From Candidatus Skiveiella danica (lineage in GTDB: Bacteria; Pseudomonadota; Gammaproteobacteria; Burkholderiales; Burkholderiaceae_C): DNA of 64,000 nt. Positions 47,212 through 55,866 of the stretch are shown in pieces; the first letter of the stretch is position 1, and each line of letters begins with the position of its first letter. The notes under the pieces are model-generated. The model was not told the DNA's origin, did not search any database, and was given only the letters and a program-made list of their open reading frames with translations. The stretch spans positions 343,474-407,473 of the forward strand of contig JADKHE010000002.1 of assembly GCA_016721925.1 (NCBI GenBank). Reading direction: 5' to 3'. The position numbers were made by a program, and so were the translations under genes.

Positions 47212-48690
47212 ATGGCCTCCAGACCTCCCGCCCGCTGTGTGATGGTGCTCGGCACCACCAGCGGTGCCGGCAAGAGCTGGCTGGCCACCGCGCTGTGCCG
47301 CCACTACGCCCGCCAGGGCCTGCGGGTCGCGCCCTTCAAGGCGCAGAACATGAGCAACAACGCGCGGGTGGTGGGGGAGGGTGAGATCGGATCGGCGCAG
47401 TTCTTCCAGGCACTGGCCGCGGGCGCCGAGCCCGACGTGCGCATGAACCCGCTGCTGCTCAAGCCCGAGTCCGACACGCACAGCCAGGTCGTGCTGCTGG
47501 GGCAGGTCCGCGGCGACCTGGGGGCGATGCCCTGGCGTGAACGCAGCAGCCACGTCTGGCCGGCCATCACCGCCGCGCTCGATGCCCTGCGCGCGGAGTA
47601 CGACGTCGTGGTCATCGAGGGCGCCGGCTCACCCGCCGAGATCAACCTGGCCGACTGCGACGTCGTGAACCTGCGCGTGGCCCGGCACTGCAACGCCGCG
47701 TGCCTGCTGGTCACCGACATCGACCGCGGCGGCGCCTTTGCCCACCTCTACGGCACCTGGGCGCTGCTGCCCGAGGCCGATCGTGCGCGCATCAAAGGCT
47801 TTGTGCTGAACAAGTTTCGTGGTGACGCGGCGCTGCTGGCACCCGGCCCGCAGATGCTGCAGGACCTGACCGGTGTGCCGACGGTGGCCGTGCTGCCGAT
47901 GTGGTGGCAGCATGGCCTGCCGGAGGAAGATGGCCTGTTTCATGCCCGCCCCGAATTCCAAGGCGTGGTCGCCAGGACCATCGCCGTCGTTGCCACCTCG
48001 CGCATCAGCAACCTCGACGAGTTTCAGCCGCTGAACGACGTGCCCGGCGTGCATCTGAAATGGGCGCGTGGCCCGGCCGACCTGGCGGGCGCCGACTGGG
48101 TGATCCTGCCCGGCTCCAAACACACCAGCAGCGACCTGGCCTGGCTGCGCGCCCAAGGCCTGGACCGCGCGATCGCGGCGCATGCCGCACAGGGCGGGGC
48201 GGTGCTGGGCATCTGCGGCGGCCTGCAGATGCTGGGCGAGGCGCTGATCGACCCGCACGGCATCGATGGCAACGCGCCCGGTCTGGGGCTGTTGCCGCTG
48301 GTCACGCTGTTCGAGTTGGACAAGACCGTGCAACGCACGAATGCCCAATTCGGGGCCCTCACCGGCGCGTGGGCGGCGCTTTCGGGCGTGACCATGTTGG
48401 GTTATGAAATCCACCATGGCCAGACCGCCCAGCACCCCGCGATGGCCGCCGCCGGCGACCTTGCCCGCGTGGCGCTGACCGGCCCGCAGGCGCAGCCGCT
48501 GGGTTGGCAGAACGCCGCGGGAAACGTCCTGGGCCTGTACCTGCACGGCCTGTTCGAAGACCCTTCGATCCTGCAAGCCCTGTTCGGCGCCGCCGTGCCG
48601 ACGCTCGACAGTGTGTTCGACGGGCTGGCAGATTTCGTGGAGCAGCACTTCGCGCCAGGGGTGCTGCAGGCGCTGGTCGCTGCCCCCTGA
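47212..48690 (+). CDS. cobQ: Cobyric acid synthase
   Basis: A 492-residue glutamine amidotransferase that amidates four side chains of adenosylcobyrinic acid a,c-diamide. It has an N-terminal dethiobiotin-synthase-like ATP domain (LGTTSGAGKSWLATALCRHY, FKAQNMSNNARVV) and a C-terminal GATase domain with the nucleophile in GICGGLQMLGEAL and NVLGLYLHGLFED. It lies 25 bases after btuD, in the riboswitch-controlled region. Only cobQ of the corrin pathway is in this window, which fits salvage or a cob cluster elsewhere. Confidence 0.95.
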   Translation: MASRPPARCVMVLGTTSGAGKSWLATALCRHYARQGLRVAPFKAQNMSNNARVVGEGEIGSAQFFQALAAGAEPDVRMNPLLLKPESDTHSQVVLLGQVRGDLGAMPWRERSSHVWPAITAALDALRAEYDVVVIEGAGSPAEINLADCDVVNLRVARHCNAACLLVTDIDRGGAFAHLYGTWALLPEADRARIKGFVLNKFRGDAALLAPGPQMLQDLTGVPTVAVLPMWWQHGLPEEDGLFHARPEFQGVVARTIAVVATSRISNLDEFQPLNDVPGVHLKWARGPADLAGADWVILPGSKHTSSDLAWLRAQGLDRAIAAHAAQGGAVLGICGGLQMLGEALIDPHGIDGNAPGLGLLPLVTLFELDKTVQRTNAQFGALTGAWAALSGVTMLGYEIHHGQTAQHPAMAAAGDLARVALTGPQAQPLGWQNAAGNVLGLYLHGLFEDPSILQALFGAAVPTLDSVFDGLADFVEQHFAPGVLQALVAAP

Positions 48691-48698
48691 GCGCGCGA

Positions 48699-49439
48699 TC
48701 ACCCGCCGCCGCAGTCCTGCACCAAGCGCAGCAGGCGCATGACGTAGTCGTCGTGGATGTCCAGGGTCTGGAGCTGGTGTGCCATCTGCTCGAGGTAGGC
48801 GCGGTTGGAACCCATCACGCCGCTGGCACGGGCGATGATGGCGGCGGTGTCGGGCAGCGGCAGCTCGCCCACGTACTCGGGGTGCGAGGGATTGCTGGTG
48901 AACACCAGCGCTGAAATCTTGCCTTGCGGCGTGGCCACCGGCAGCATCACCGGGCGGTAGGCGCCGCGGATCATTTCGCGCCGCCACAATATTTCCAGTT
49001 CGGCCTCGGCCCGCTCGGCCGCGAGGTGGATCGCCAGACCCTGGCAGCAGCCCGTGCAGGCCTGCAGCGAGAGCATGAGCGCCGGCTGCTCCACCGTGCC
49101 GCGTGCCATCGAGGTCTGGAAATTGAAGCGGCGCTGATGCCCGTCCAGCGCCGCCAGGCGGATCTCGGCAAAGTGCACGCCGGGGTCCCACATCAGCGAG
49201 CCATAGCCATAGACCCACAGGCCGTCGCGCAGGTCGAGGCAGCCGAGCGCGGCCTGGCGGGAGGCTTCGATCTGCCGGTCCGACCAGCGCCAGTCGGCCG
49301 GCCGCCCCTGGGCCCGGGCGCGTTCGTCCCAGAACGCCAGCACCTGCGGCGTGACGCGCAAAGCGGACTGTTCGGCCGGTGTCAGCTTGTCGCGCAGTCC
49401 GGGCAGGTGCCGGAACGCGTCGTGCGTCAGCGCGTTCAC
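48699..49439 (-). CDS. ChaC-family gamma-glutamylcyclotransferase
   Basis: A 246-residue protein with the signature WVYGYGSLMWDPG (about residue 75), RRFNFQTSMARGTVEQPALM and LEILWRREMIRGAY. ChaC-type enzymes cleave glutathione to 5-oxoproline and Cys-Gly. It starts with GTG at 49439, after an AGGGG site. Convergent with cobQ (eight bases apart), so independent of the B12 operon. Confidence 0.9.
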   Translation of the reverse strand: MNALTHDAFRHLPGLRDKLTPAEQSALRVTPQVLAFWDERARAQGRPADWRWSDRQIEASRQAALGCLDLRDGLWVYGYGSLMWDPGVHFAEIRLAALDGHQRRFNFQTSMARGTVEQPALMLSLQACTGCCQGLAIHLAAERAEAELEILWRREMIRGAYRPVMLPVATPQGKISALVFTSNPSHPEYVGELPLPDTAAIIARASGVMGSNRAYLEQMAHQLQTLDIHDDYVMRLLRLVQDCGGG

Positions 49440-49486
49440 CTGATCACCCCTGCGTGAACCCGCTTATCAGTCACTTGTGCCGTAGC

Positions 49487-49530
49487 CCAGCGTGAAAGGG
49501 TCATGTGACGCTATCGTTCGAGGAGTTTCC
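49487..49530 (+). repeat. Dispersed 44-bp repeat, copy 7
   Basis: CCAGCGTGAAAGGGTC, seven bases, GCTAT, eight bases, GAGTTTCC. The tail matches copies 3 and 10. It covers the 3' end and stop codon of the small helix-hairpin-helix ORF on the minus strand. Confidence 0.85.
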
Positions 49531-49713
49531 AGGGTCGCTGCGAAGACGGCGTGCCGGCCTCTGCGGTGTTGCCGCGTCGTCGTGCAAGGCTTCCAGTGCC
49601 TGCATTTGCGCAGGCGTGGTGATGCCGGCTGCTGCCAGCATGTCACGTGACTTCGGCCCGAGCCCGGGCAGGGCGTCGATGCGGTCTGGCGTCCGGTTCG
49701 CGTCGGCTTGCAT
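49501..49713 (-). CDS. Small helix-hairpin-helix protein (TfoX C-terminal-like)
   Basis: A 70-residue ORF with the motif IDALPGLGPKSRDMLAAAGI followed by TTPAQMQALEAL, like the TfoX/Sxy C-terminal domain or other helix-hairpin-helix modules. A GTG two codons upstream is also possible. The last about ten residues and the stop codon come from a dispersed repeat, so the original C-terminus may have been replaced. Function unknown. Confidence 0.65.
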   Translation of the reverse strand: MQADANRTPDRIDALPGLGPKSRDMLAAAGITTPAQMQALEALHDDAATPQRPARRLRSDPGNSSNDSVT

Positions 49714-49816
49714 GGCCACATGCTAGGGCATCACGAAGCCAGGACATGGAAGGAGCGAGGTCGGGTCCCCGAAATTCCCATTGCGCCGACGCGCAGCGGG
49801 GGCACAATTCCAGCCC

Positions 49817-50701
49817 ATGAGCGAATCCACCCGCACCCTCGACGCCGCCACACTGGACCATCTGCAAAGCTGGGTCGGGCGCACCGAAACCCTGACCGAC
49901 GACATCACCGCTGGCCCCGTGCGGGGTTTGTCGGCCACGCTGGACCGTGACGACGCGCCGCCCCAGGCCGGCACGGTGCTTGCGCCGCTATGGCACTGGC
50001 TGTATTTCCTGCCGCAACATCGCCAGAGCGAGCTCGGCCCTGACGGCCACGCCCGGCGCGGCGGTTTTCTTCCGCCGGTGCCGCTGCCGCGGCGCATGTG
50101 GGCCGGCGGGCGTCTGACCTGGGACCCGACCAATCCGCTGGTAGTGGGTGACGCGGTACAGCGCACCTCGCGCATCGAATCGGTGACCCACAAGGCCGGC
50201 CGTACCGGCGACCTGCTGTTCGTGCGGGTCCGGCACGAGATCACCAATGCCCGCGGCCTGAGCGTGACAGAAGAACACGACATTGTGTACAGGGCGGCGG
50301 CCCAGCCGGGCGACCCCGTGCCCCCGCCGGTGGTGGCGCAGGCCGGCGCCGCCTGGCAGCGCGAGGTGGTGCCCGACGACGTGCTGCTGTTCCGCTACTC
50401 GGCGCTGACCTTCAACGGCCACCGCATCCACTACGACCGCCGTTATGTCACCCAGGTCGAGGGCTACCCCGGCCTGATCGTGCACGGTCCGCTGATCGCC
50501 ACGCTGCTGGTCGATCTGGTGCGCCGCCACGCGCCGGACGCCTTTGTCAAAGGCTTCCAGTTCAAGGCCGTGCGACCGACGTTCGACCTGCAGCCGTTCC
50601 ACCTGAACGCCCAGCCCTCGGCAGACGGGCGCACGGTGCGGGTCTGGGCGCAGGACCACGAAGGCTGGCTGACCATGCAAGGCGACGTGCAGCTGGCCTG
50701 A
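49817..50701 (+). CDS. MaoC/FAS1-like acyl-CoA hydratase (mesaconyl- or itaconyl-CoA hydratase-like)
   Basis: A 294-residue double hotdog protein. The N-terminal half resembles FAS1-type dehydratases (WLYFLPQHRQSELGPDGHAR), and the C-terminal half carries FNGHRIHYDRRYVTQVEGYP, the hydratase motif, then LIVHGPLIATLLVDL. Proteins of this build hydrate mesaconyl-C4-CoA or itaconyl-CoA. The neighbours (acyl-CoA dehydrogenase, CaiB transferase, MmgE/PrpD) match the PA0878-PA0883 type itaconate set of Pseudomonas. Substrate is inferred. Confidence 0.85.
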   Translation: MSESTRTLDAATLDHLQSWVGRTETLTDDITAGPVRGLSATLDRDDAPPQAGTVLAPLWHWLYFLPQHRQSELGPDGHARRGGFLPPVPLPRRMWAGGRLTWDPTNPLVVGDAVQRTSRIESVTHKAGRTGDLLFVRVRHEITNARGLSVTEEHDIVYRAAAQPGDPVPPPVVAQAGAAWQREVVPDDVLLFRYSALTFNGHRIHYDRRYVTQVEGYPGLIVHGPLIATLLVDLVRRHAPDAFVKGFQFKAVRPTFDLQPFHLNAQPSADGRTVRVWAQDHEGWLTMQGDVQLA

Positions 50702-50748
50702 GGGCAAGCCCTGCGATCGATCTGGCTCTCCACCATCCCCATCACCCC

Positions 50749-51909
50749 ATGAACCACACTCCCGACGCCTACCAGGACATCCGCGACGCCGTGCGTGCAC
50801 TGTGCGCCGGGTTCCCCGACGAATACCACCGCAAGGTCGACGAAGTCCGTGGCTACCCGGAAGCCTTTGTCGATGCGCTGACCAGGGCCGGCTGGATGGC
50901 CGCACTGATTCCGCAGGAGTACGGCGGCTCGGGCCTGTCCATGGCCGAGGCCTCGGTGATCATGGAGGAGATCAACCGCAGCGGCGGCAACTCCGGCGCC
51001 TGCCACGGCCAGATGTACGTGATGAACGCCATCGTGCGCAGCGGCTCCACGGAGCAGAAGGAGAAGTACCTGCCGCGCATCGCCTCGGGCGAACTGCGCA
51101 TCCAGTCCATGGGCGTGACCGAGCCCACGACCGGCAGCGACACCACCCAGCTCAAGACCATGGCGGTGAAGAAGGACGGCCGCTGGGTCATCAACGGGCA
51201 AAAGGTCTGGATCTCGCGCATCCAGCACAGCGACATGATGATCCTGCTGGCGCGCACCACGCCGCTGGCCGACGTGCAGAAGCGCTCCGACGGCCTGAGC
51301 TGCTTCCTCATCGACCTCAAGACGGCGATCGGCAACGGCTTGACGGTGCAGCCCATCCTCAACATGGTCAACCACGAGACCAACGAGCTGTTCTTCGACA
51401 ACCTGGAGATCCCCGAAGAGAACCTGCTCGGCCCCGAGGGCAAGGGCTTCAAGACCATTCTCGACGGCCTGAACGCCGAGCGCACCCTGATCGCGGCCGA
51501 GTGCATCGGCGACGGCTACTGGTTCATCGAGCGCGCGCGCAAGTACGCCAGCGAACGCAAGGTGTTCGGCCGGCCCATCGGCCAGAACCAGGGGGTTCAG
51601 TTCCCGATTGCCGACGCCTGGATCGAGGTCGAGGCGGCCAACCTCATGCGCTGGAAGGCCTGCGAGCTGATTGACGCCCACCAGCCCTGCGGCGCCGAGG
51701 CCAACATGGCCAAATACCTGGCGGCCAAGGCGAGCTGGGAAGCCGCCAACGTCTGCATGCAGACGCACGGCGGCTTCGGTTTCGCCTGCGAATACGACAT
51801 CGAGCGCAAGTTCCGCGAGACCCGGCTGTACCAGGTGGCGCCGATCTCGACCAACATGATCTTCAGCTACATCGCCGAGCATGTGCTGGGCTTGCCAAGG
51901 TCTTTCTGA
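50749..51909 (+). CDS. Acyl-CoA dehydrogenase family protein
   Basis: A 386-residue flavoprotein of the acyl-CoA dehydrogenase fold: MAALIPQEYGGSGLSMAEAS, MGVTEPTTGSDTTQLKTMAV, GQKVWISRIQHSDMMILLAR, QTHGGFGFACEYDIERKFRE. At the usual position of the catalytic base (YEGT in most members) it reads YQVAPIST, so that Glu is absent; the base may lie elsewhere or the reaction differ. It is the second gene of the itaconate-like cluster, 47 bases after the hydratase. Confidence 0.9.
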   Translation: MNHTPDAYQDIRDAVRALCAGFPDEYHRKVDEVRGYPEAFVDALTRAGWMAALIPQEYGGSGLSMAEASVIMEEINRSGGNSGACHGQMYVMNAIVRSGSTEQKEKYLPRIASGELRIQSMGVTEPTTGSDTTQLKTMAVKKDGRWVINGQKVWISRIQHSDMMILLARTTPLADVQKRSDGLSCFLIDLKTAIGNGLTVQPILNMVNHETNELFFDNLEIPEENLLGPEGKGFKTILDGLNAERTLIAAECIGDGYWFIERARKYASERKVFGRPIGQNQGVQFPIADAWIEVEAANLMRWKACELIDAHQPCGAEANMAKYLAAKASWEAANVCMQTHGGFGFACEYDIERKFRETRLYQVAPISTNMIFSYIAEHVLGLPRSF

Positions 51910-51915
51910 AACTTT

Positions 51916-51967
51916 GTGGGAAAGACCAAGAGTTACACGAAGTGAACTTTGCTCTGTCCCCAACTGA
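51916..51967. repeat. 52-bp direct repeat, copy A
   Basis: From GTGGGAAAGACCAAGAGTTA to CTGTCCCCAACTGA. It repeats with about 85 percent identity exactly 70 bp downstream. It lies in the 141-bp gap between the dehydrogenase and CoA-transferase genes, directly after the dehydrogenase stop. Confidence 0.85.
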
Positions 51968-51985
51968 TTGTCGGCTGTCCACCTC

Positions 51986-52037
51986 GTGGGACGGAGCAAG
52001 AGTGACACGCAGTGAACTTTGTGCTGTCCCCAACTGA
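51986..52037. repeat. 52-bp direct repeat, copy B
   Basis: From GTGGGACGGAGCAAGAGTGA to CTGTCCCCAACTGA, 70 bp after copy A, ending 13 bases before the CoA-transferase start codon. Confidence 0.85.
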
Positions 52038-52050
52038 CCAGGTGAAATTT

Positions 52051-53232
52051 ATGACCCGCCCCCTCGACGGCATCACCGTCGTCTCCCTCGAACATGCCAT
52101 CGCCGCGCCGTTCTGCACGCGCCAGCTCGCCGACCTCGGCGCGCGCGTGATCAAGGTGGAGCGCCCCGGCGCCGGCGACTTTGCCCGCGCCTACGACACC
52201 CGCGTCAAGGGCCAGGCCTCGCATTTCGTCTGGACCAACCGGTCCAAGGAGAGCCTGACGCTCGATCTCAAGCAGCCGCAGGCGCTCGACGCCCTCAGGC
52301 AGTTGCTGGAGAAAGCCGATGTGCTGGTGCAAAACCTCGCTCCCGGCGCTGCCGCTCGCATGGGCCTGGGCTACGAGGCCCTGAGCAAGGTGCATCCCCG
52401 GCTCATCGTCTGCGACATCTCCGGCTATGGCGACGACGGCCCCTATCGTGACAAGAAAGCCTACGACCTGCTGATCCAGAGCGAGGCCGGTTTCCTGTCG
52501 GTCACCGGGACGCCCGAGGCGCCCAGCAAGGCCGGCAATTCGGTGGCCGACATCGCGGCCGGCATGTACGCCTACACCAGCATCCTGTCGGCGCTGCTGT
52601 TGCGCGGCAAGACCGGGCAGGGCAGCCACATCGACGTGTCGATGCTCGAATCGCTGGCCGAGTGGATGAACTACCCGATGTACTACGCGTATGACGGTGC
52701 ACCGCCGCCGCCGCGCACCGCCGCCTCGCACGCCAGCATCTACCCCTACGGGCCGTTCGAGGCTGGTGACGGCGGCACGGTGATGCTGGGCCTTCAGAAC
52801 GAGCGCGAATGGAAAGTGTTTTGCGAGGTGGTGATGCAGGACGCGACACTGGCGACGGACCCGCGTTTTGACGCCAACGCGAAACGCAATGAGAACCGCG
52901 CGGCGCTGAAGGCCTTGATCCAGGCTGCGTTCGGCCAGCTCAGTACCGGGCAGGTGGTGGCGCGGCTGGACGAAGCCCAGATCGCCAACGCCCGCATGAA
53001 CGACATGGCCGGCCTGTGGGCGCACCCGCAGCTCAAGGCGCGCGATCGCTGGGTCGGCGTGGGCTCGCCGGCCGGCGACATCCCCGCGCTGCTGCCGCCC
53101 GGGCGCAGCAACGCCTTCGACTACCGCATGGACCCGGTGCCTGCGGTGGGCCAGCACACCGAGGCCATCCTGCGCGAACTGGGCCTCAGCGAGGCCTCCA
53201 TCGCCGCGCTGGGCGCCGCTGGGGCGATCTGA
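52051..53232 (+). CDS. CaiB/BaiF (class III) CoA-transferase
   Basis: A 393-residue class III CoA-transferase: PLDGITVVSLEHAIAAPFCTR, LADLGARVIKVERPGAGDFA, and SVADIAAGMYAYTSIL with the catalytic aspartate. ATG at 52051 has AGGTGA nearby; an upstream in-frame start would lie in a direct repeat. In this cluster it would move CoA onto a C4/C5 dicarboxylate such as itaconate or mesaconate (compare Ict/Mct). A dispersed repeat begins ten bases after the stop. Confidence 0.9.
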   Translation: MTRPLDGITVVSLEHAIAAPFCTRQLADLGARVIKVERPGAGDFARAYDTRVKGQASHFVWTNRSKESLTLDLKQPQALDALRQLLEKADVLVQNLAPGAAARMGLGYEALSKVHPRLIVCDISGYGDDGPYRDKKAYDLLIQSEAGFLSVTGTPEAPSKAGNSVADIAAGMYAYTSILSALLLRGKTGQGSHIDVSMLESLAEWMNYPMYYAYDGAPPPPRTAASHASIYPYGPFEAGDGGTVMLGLQNEREWKVFCEVVMQDATLATDPRFDANAKRNENRAALKALIQAAFGQLSTGQVVARLDEAQIANARMNDMAGLWAHPQLKARDRWVGVGSPAGDIPALLPPGRSNAFDYRMDPVPAVGQHTEAILRELGLSEASIAALGAAGAI

Positions 53233-53241
53233 TCCGGCTTC

Positions 53242-53285
53242 GAATACTCACAAAAATGCAGCAAGATATGACCATTCCACGCTGG
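53242..53285 (-). repeat. Dispersed 44-bp repeat, copy 8
   Basis: On the minus strand CCAGCGTGGAATGGTC (exact consensus), seven bases, GCTGC, eight bases, GAGT. Tail end faces the stop codon of the CoA-transferase gene ten bases away. Confidence 0.85.
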
Positions 53286-53318
53286 GTTGGAACCAATTTC
53301 ATTCATTAGGACGCCTTG

Positions 53319-54707
53319 ATGACCTCCCACACCGCCCAGCTCGCCGCCTTTGCTGCCCAATTGCGCTTCGACGCCATTCCCGAGCCCGTCGTGCGCAAGA
53401 CCGAGGACCTGCTGGTGGACTGGTTCGGTTCCGCAGTGGCCGGCCATGGCTCGCGCCCGGTGGAAAGCATCACGCGCTTCGCCATGGCCATGGGGCCGCA
53501 GGCCGCGTCCGGCTGCGACATGCCCGCCGCGGGCCCGAGCGAAGTGATCACCCGACGCGCATGGACCAGCCCCTATCTCGCGGCCATGGCCAACGCGGCG
53601 GCCTCGCACGTGGCCGAGCAGGACGACGTGCACAACGGCTCGGTGTTCCACCCGGCGACGGTCGTCTTTCCCGCCGCCGTGGCGGTGGCGCAGGCCATCG
53701 GCGCCAGCGGGCGGCAGCTGCTGACGGCGTCGGTGGCGGGCTACGAGGTCGGCATCCGCGTCGGCGAGTTCCTGGGCCGCTCGCATTACAAGGTGTTCCA
53801 CACCACCGGCACGGCCGGCACGCTGGCCTCCGCCGCGGCCGTCGGCAACCTGCTCGGTCTGGACGCCGGGCAGATGCAGCACGCCTTCGGCTCGGCCGGC
53901 ACGCAGTCGGCGGGGCTGTGGGAATTCCTGCGCACGGCCGCCGACAGCAAGCAGCTGCACACCGCGCACGCCGCCGCCGCCGGCCTGATGTCGGCGTATC
54001 TGGGCAAGGACGGCTTCACGGGGGCGGCGGAGATCTTTGAAGGCGCCCAGGGCATGGCCGCCGGCATGTCCAGCGACGCCAGCCCGCTCAAGCTCACGGC
54101 AGGTCTGGGCCGGCGCTGGGCCACGGCAGAGACCTCGTTCAAGTACCACGCCTCCTGCCGCCATACGCACCCTGCCGCCGATGCGCTGCTGCACGTCATG
54201 CGCACGCACGACCTGCAGCACGGCGACCTGGCCCGCGTGGTGACGCATGTGCACCAGGGCGCCATCGACGTGCTCGGCCCGGTGGTGAAGCCGGCCACGG
54301 TGCACCAGAGCAAGTTTTCCATGGGCACGGTGCTGGCGCTGGTGGCGCGCTACGGCCACGCCGGGCTGACGGAGTTCGCCCAGCACTTTGAGGACGAAGT
54401 CACCCGCGCCCTGCGCGACCGCGTGGAAATGAAGCTCGATCATGAGGTGGACGCCGCCTACCCGCAACGCTGGATTGGCAAGGTCACGGTGCACACCGCC
54501 GACGGGCGCGAGTTGCACGGCCGGGTGGACGAACCCAAGGGCGACCCTGGCAACACGCTCAGCCGCGAAGAAATCACCGCCAAGGCGCTGCGACTGGCCG
54601 CCTTCAGCGGCGGCGCCACGGCCGTCGAAATGCAGGCCGCTGTCGACGCGCTATGGGGCGTGGCCGAGTGGCCGCGCGTGGGGGCACTGCTGCCGCCGGC
54701 CGCATGA
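53319..54707 (+). CDS. MmgE/PrpD family protein
   Basis: A 462-residue protein of the 2-methylcitrate dehydratase / cis-aconitate decarboxylase fold: VRKTEDLLVDWFGSAVAGHG, ANAAASHVAEQDDVHNGSVF, HPATVVFPAAVAVAQAIGAS, FKYHASCRHTHPAADALLHV. Its neighbours suggest action on a branched or unsaturated di- or tricarboxylate; P. aeruginosa has a member (PA0881) among its itaconate genes. Start at ATG 53319, with AGGA upstream. Confidence 0.9.
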   Translation: MTSHTAQLAAFAAQLRFDAIPEPVVRKTEDLLVDWFGSAVAGHGSRPVESITRFAMAMGPQAASGCDMPAAGPSEVITRRAWTSPYLAAMANAAASHVAEQDDVHNGSVFHPATVVFPAAVAVAQAIGASGRQLLTASVAGYEVGIRVGEFLGRSHYKVFHTTGTAGTLASAAAVGNLLGLDAGQMQHAFGSAGTQSAGLWEFLRTAADSKQLHTAHAAAAGLMSAYLGKDGFTGAAEIFEGAQGMAAGMSSDASPLKLTAGLGRRWATAETSFKYHASCRHTHPAADALLHVMRTHDLQHGDLARVVTHVHQGAIDVLGPVVKPATVHQSKFSMGTVLALVARYGHAGLTEFAQHFEDEVTRALRDRVEMKLDHEVDAAYPQRWIGKVTVHTADGRELHGRVDEPKGDPGNTLSREEITAKALRLAAFSGGATAVEMQAAVDALWGVAEWPRVGALLPPAA

Positions 54708-54859
54708 GCGCTGCGCCGGGCCGCCGCCTGTGGTCAGGTGAAAGTCGGGATTCCTCGCATTGCCTCATCTCGCGACCGATGTCAGGATGACTCCCGACGC
54801 TGGCAAGCCGTCACCGAGCGGCCCCGGCTTTGCCAGGCCCATGAACCAAGGATGACCCC

Positions 54860-55849
54860 ATGAGACATAGAATCAACGCCGTTGTGACGGCCGGCTTCAC
54901 CGCACTTTCCGTCTTCGCCATGGCACCAGCCGCCGCCCAGACACCTTACCCGGACAAGCCGGTGACCCTGGTGGTTCCCTTCGCCGCGGGCGGGCCGACC
55001 GACGTGGTGGCGCGCATGCTGGCCATTCCCATGGGCAAGTCCCTGGGCCAGTCGGTGCTGGTGGAAAACACCGTCGGCGCGGGCGGCACCATTGCCGCCA
55101 CCAAAGTGGCGCGCGCGGCGCCCAACGGCTACACGCTGTTCATCCACCACATGGGCATGTCGACCGCCCCGGCGCTGTACAAGAAGCTCTCGTTCGATCC
55201 GATGAAGGACTACGAGTACATCGGGCAGGTGGTTGATGTGCCCATGACGCTGCTGGCACGCAAGGACTTTCCGCCGGCGAACTACAAGGAGCTGGAAGCG
55301 TACGTCCGGGCCAACAAGGACAAGGTGTCGCTGGCCAATGCCGGCCTTGGCGCGGTCTCGCACCTGTGCGGCCTGCTGTTCATGAGCCAGATCGGCGTGG
55401 AGCTCAACACCATTCCCTACAAGGGCACCGGCCCCGCGATGAACGACTTGCTCGGCGGCCAGGTCGACCTGCTTTGTGACCAGACCACGCAGACCGTGCC
55501 CATGATCAAGGACGGCCGCGTCAAGGTCTACGGCGTCACCACGCTCAAGCGGCTGGACGCCTTGCCCAACGTGCCCACGCTCGACGAACAGGGACTGAAG
55601 GGCTTTGAAGTGAAGGTCTGGCACGGCCTGTACGCGCCCAAGGGCACGCCAGCGCCGGTGCTGGAGAAGATCAACGTCGCGCTGCGCGCCGCGCTCGCCG
55701 ACCCGATGGTCAAGACGCGCCTGGCCGAGCTCAGTTCCGACATTCCGCCGTCCGACAAGCTCACGCCGGCCGGCCTGAAGAACCACCTGGAGGCCGAGAT
55801 CGCCAAGTGGGGCCCGGTCATCAAGAAAGCCGGCATCTACGCCGACTGA
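54860..55849 (+). CDS. Bug-family periplasmic solute receptor
   Basis: A 329-residue receptor with signal peptide (GFTALSVFAMAPAAAQTPYP), PVTLVVPFAAGGPTDVVARM and ENTVGAGGTIAATKVARAAP. AAGGA is placed before the ATG. It follows MmgE/PrpD by 152 bases in which I see no other feature, so it is probably the receptor for the substrate of this cluster (itaconate-like acid). Confidence 0.92.
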   Translation: MRHRINAVVTAGFTALSVFAMAPAAAQTPYPDKPVTLVVPFAAGGPTDVVARMLAIPMGKSLGQSVLVENTVGAGGTIAATKVARAAPNGYTLFIHHMGMSTAPALYKKLSFDPMKDYEYIGQVVDVPMTLLARKDFPPANYKELEAYVRANKDKVSLANAGLGAVSHLCGLLFMSQIGVELNTIPYKGTGPAMNDLLGGQVDLLCDQTTQTVPMIKDGRVKVYGVTTLKRLDALPNVPTLDEQGLKGFEVKVWHGLYAPKGTPAPVLEKINVALRAALADPMVKTRLAELSSDIPPSDKLTPAGLKNHLEAEIAKWGPVIKKAGIYAD

Positions 55850-55866
55850 AGTCGCATTTCTCGACT

